A DNA stretch of 10,257 nucleotides, taken from the NCBI GenBank assembly GCA_946221045.1, contig CAMIIY010000043.1:1-10257 (forward strand), read 5' to 3'. The stretch's first letter is position 1; each line of letters opens with the position of its first letter. Shown here one piece after another: positions 6,587 to 10,257 of this stretch. The position numbers and the translations under genes were made by a program. Below the pieces are notes generated by a model that saw only the letters and a list, made by a program, of their open reading frames with translations, was not told the DNA's origin and ran no database searches. This DNA comes from an uncultured Oceanospirillaceae bacterium. GTDB taxonomy: Bacteria > Pseudomonadota > Gammaproteobacteria > Pseudomonadales > Balneatricaceae.

Positions 6587-7348
6587 TGTCCCGTCATAGA
6601 TCAGCTTACAGCCCACCAGAATAGTGAGGGTTTCAAAGGCTCGTTTGACCAGTGTGTTACCGCGGCTGAGTGCTATGTGTGCCCCCAGATAGGCACCGGC
6701 AATGGCACCAATAATCAGCACGGGCAACCAGTCCCAGCGGGGTGCTTGTTGCAAACCTACCGTGATGGCACCGGTACTGTTCCAGAACAGGCCAACCAGT
6801 ATCAGCACATAGGTGACTGCGGTTTTATAGTCCAGACCAAACCAGCGTACCAGCCAGAGCGTGACGAACAGGCCGGTGCCTGAGGTTAGTGATCCATTCA
6901 GTGTGCCAATAATAAATAATCCCAGGCCACCGATCAGCATGCCCTGCAGGTCACGGTGTTTGGGGGTGCTTTCCATGCCCAGTGTTTTTTTGAATACTGA
7001 ATAGAGGCCAAGTCCTGCGGTCAGAATGCCCAGTGAGAAAACAGTCCAGCCCTCAGGAATCTCCAGCACAAGGTCAGCACCCAGGATGACTCCGGGCAGT
7101 CCGGTGGCCAGAATAAAACCACAAAACTGCCAGTCCAGTTTGCCCTCTTTCATGTGCCTGAGGGTTGCTCCGACCCCCAGCGCTACACTGGCTATTTTGT
7201 GGGTGGCCAGGGCCATGCTGAAATTCAGGCCCAGAAATAGCAGCACGGGCAGTTGCAACAGGCCTGCGCCCCCTCCGGCCATGGCCGAGAGACCATTGGC
7301 GACCAGAGAGATTACAAGCAGGCTGAACTGTTCGAGGATCAGATCCAT
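6542..7348 (-). CDS. Sulfite exporter TauE/SafE-family membrane permease
   Basis: Inner-membrane protein of the TauE/SafE (DUF81) family. Members are linked to export or import of sulfite, sulfonates and other organic anions, but the substrate cannot be read from sequence. The 268 residues form about eight hydrophobic helices. The inverted-repeat architecture of the family is visible: NGLSAMAGGGAGLLQLPVLL (18-37) in the first half and LNGSLTSGTGLFVTLWLV (150-167) in the second, each followed by a LNFSMALATHK- or LDYKTAVTY-like turn. The start is the ATG at 7348, 18 bases after the slmA stop; no good ribosome binding site is visible, so translation may depend on coupling to slmA. Last gene of the leftward operon. 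Its C-terminal codons overlap yibQ on the other strand. It is not a usual partner of slmA in the genomes I know best. Confidence 0.88.
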   Translation of the reverse strand: MDLILEQFSLLVISLVANGLSAMAGGGAGLLQLPVLLFLGLNFSMALATHKIASVALGVGATLRHMKEGKLDWQFCGFILATGLPGVILGADLVLEIPEGWTVFSLGILTAGLGLYSVFKKTLGMESTPKHRDLQGMLIGGLGLFIIGTLNGSLTSGTGLFVTLWLVRWFGLDYKTAVTYVLILVGLFWNSTGAITVGLQQAPRWDWLPVLIIGAIAGAYLGAHIALSRGNTLVKRAFETLTILVGCKLIYDGTLILSAINTTSGLAE

Positions 7349-7366
7349 GTGCGGGGCCGTTCAGGC

Positions 7367-7960
7367 TTAAACAGGCCGGAACGTGCCATCTGACAAGCGG
7401 ATCCATTGGTCTGGCCATAGCTCGGTTGGACGCCGCCGGAATTCGCTGCGAACAAACTGGCGAATCCGACCTTCAACGGTGGCTATGTAGAGATTGGCGG
7501 TGGTGCCTGCGGTACTCTGTGTACGCAGACCATCGCGCTGCTCAGCTTCACGCAGAATCTGTTTTAGCTGGGTCTCCAGACGTTCGAAGAACTGGTTAAT
7601 ACGCTGACGTAAACGATCCGTTTCACCGGTCAGTGCTTCACCGGTCAGCAGACGTGCCATGCCGGGGTTGCGTTCAACAAAGGTCAGCACCAGCGTAAGG
7701 ATCTGTTCGCACTGTCGAACGCCGTTGGTTTCGTTCTGCACAATCGTGCTCACGCGGGTAAACACGGTATCTTCGATAAAACCGATCAGTCCCTCAAACA
7801 TGCGCGCTTTGCTGGGGAAGTGGCGATATAACGCGGCTTCCGAAACGCCGACGTTTTTTGCCAGCGCCGCTGTGGTGATGCGCTGGCCGGTATTCTCTTC
7901 GAGCATTTCAGCCAGTGCCTGCAAAATCTGATCACGGCGGCTGATTTTCGCTTCACTCAT
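7367..7960 (-). CDS. slmA: Nucleoid occlusion factor SlmA (TetR family)
   Basis: DNA-binding protein that, when bound to its chromosomal sites, blocks FtsZ assembly over the nucleoid. The 197 residues nearly equal E. coli SlmA (198). The N-terminal TetR helix-turn-helix spans about residues 8-52, with ITTAALAKNVGVSEAALYRH (28-47) almost identical to E. coli. SlmA-specific stretches distinguish it from other TetR regulators: FPSKARMFEGLIGFIED (48-64), ERNPGMARLLTG (95-106), DRLRQRINQFFERLE (114-128) and FVRSEFRRRPT. The C-terminal tail diverges from E. coli. The ATG at 7960 has AAGGA six bases upstream, overlapping the argB stop. Cotranscription behind argB is expected. I saw no copy of the palindromic SlmA-binding consensus in this window. 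Confidence 0.95.
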   Translation of the reverse strand: MSEAKISRRDQILQALAEMLEENTGQRITTAALAKNVGVSEAALYRHFPSKARMFEGLIGFIEDTVFTRVSTIVQNETNGVRQCEQILTLVLTFVERNPGMARLLTGEALTGETDRLRQRINQFFERLETQLKQILREAEQRDGLRTQSTAGTTANLYIATVEGRIRQFVRSEFRRRPTELWPDQWIRLSDGTFRPV

Positions 7961-7966
7961 GTAAAA

Positions 7967-7969
7967 TCC

Positions 7970-7971
<2 letters not shown>
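7967..7971 (-). promoter_or_regulatory. slmA ribosome binding site fused to the argB stop codon
   Basis: The minus strand reads TAAGGATTTTACATG: the argB TAA runs into AAGGA, and the slmA ATG follows six bases later. It fixes the slmA start and suggests reinitiation by ribosomes that have just finished argB. Confidence 0.8.

Positions 7972-10257
<2,286 letters not shown>

Overview
The window reads as ordinary core chromosome of a gammaproteobacterium, most likely in the Pseudomonadales/Oceanospirillales range. GC content is moderate (a little above half by eye) and coding is dense, with no insertion sequence, phage gene, tRNA, rRNA or CRISPR array visible. Three things point to this group. 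Gene order partly matches the E. coli yibN-grxC-secB / gpmM-envC-yibQ neighbourhood. A carboxyl-terminal protease gene sits between envC and yibQ, as I recall for pseudomonads. On the right, an AlgC-type phosphohexomutase gene lies upstream of argB and slmA.

Layout: 1-291 is the 3' end of trmL (+). It faces secB (-) across a symmetrical hairpin that can terminate transcription from both sides. A leftward operon, yibN-like rhodanese > grxC > secB, occupies 1529-331 with one-base and nine-base junctions. A ~180-base divergent promoter region follows. A rightward operon, gpmI > envC > ctpA > yibQ (1713-6586), has 16-32 base gaps. The right third is a second leftward operon, algC (5' end cut by the window edge) > argB > slmA > TauE/SafE-family permease. 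Its last gene overlaps the 3' end of yibQ by 45 bases.

Functionally, the left operon covers redox and sulfur handling plus the SecB export chaperone. The right-going operon joins a glycolytic mutase to periplasmic envelope proteins: an amidase activator with a degenerate LytM domain, a PDZ-containing serine protease, and a polysaccharide-deacetylase-like protein. The second leftward operon joins sugar-phosphate and arginine synthesis to SlmA, the nucleoid occlusion factor, so division control proteins lie on both sides of the 6.55 kb convergence point.

Nothing here looks like a new defence, mobile or biosynthetic system. The points worth a second look are small: the 45-base tail-to-tail overlap, a permease riding behind slmA, repeated stop/ribosome-binding-site fusions, the placement of ctpA between two envelope genes, and a gpmI start without a clear ribosome binding site. 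No stretch of more than 300 bases lacks a gene.
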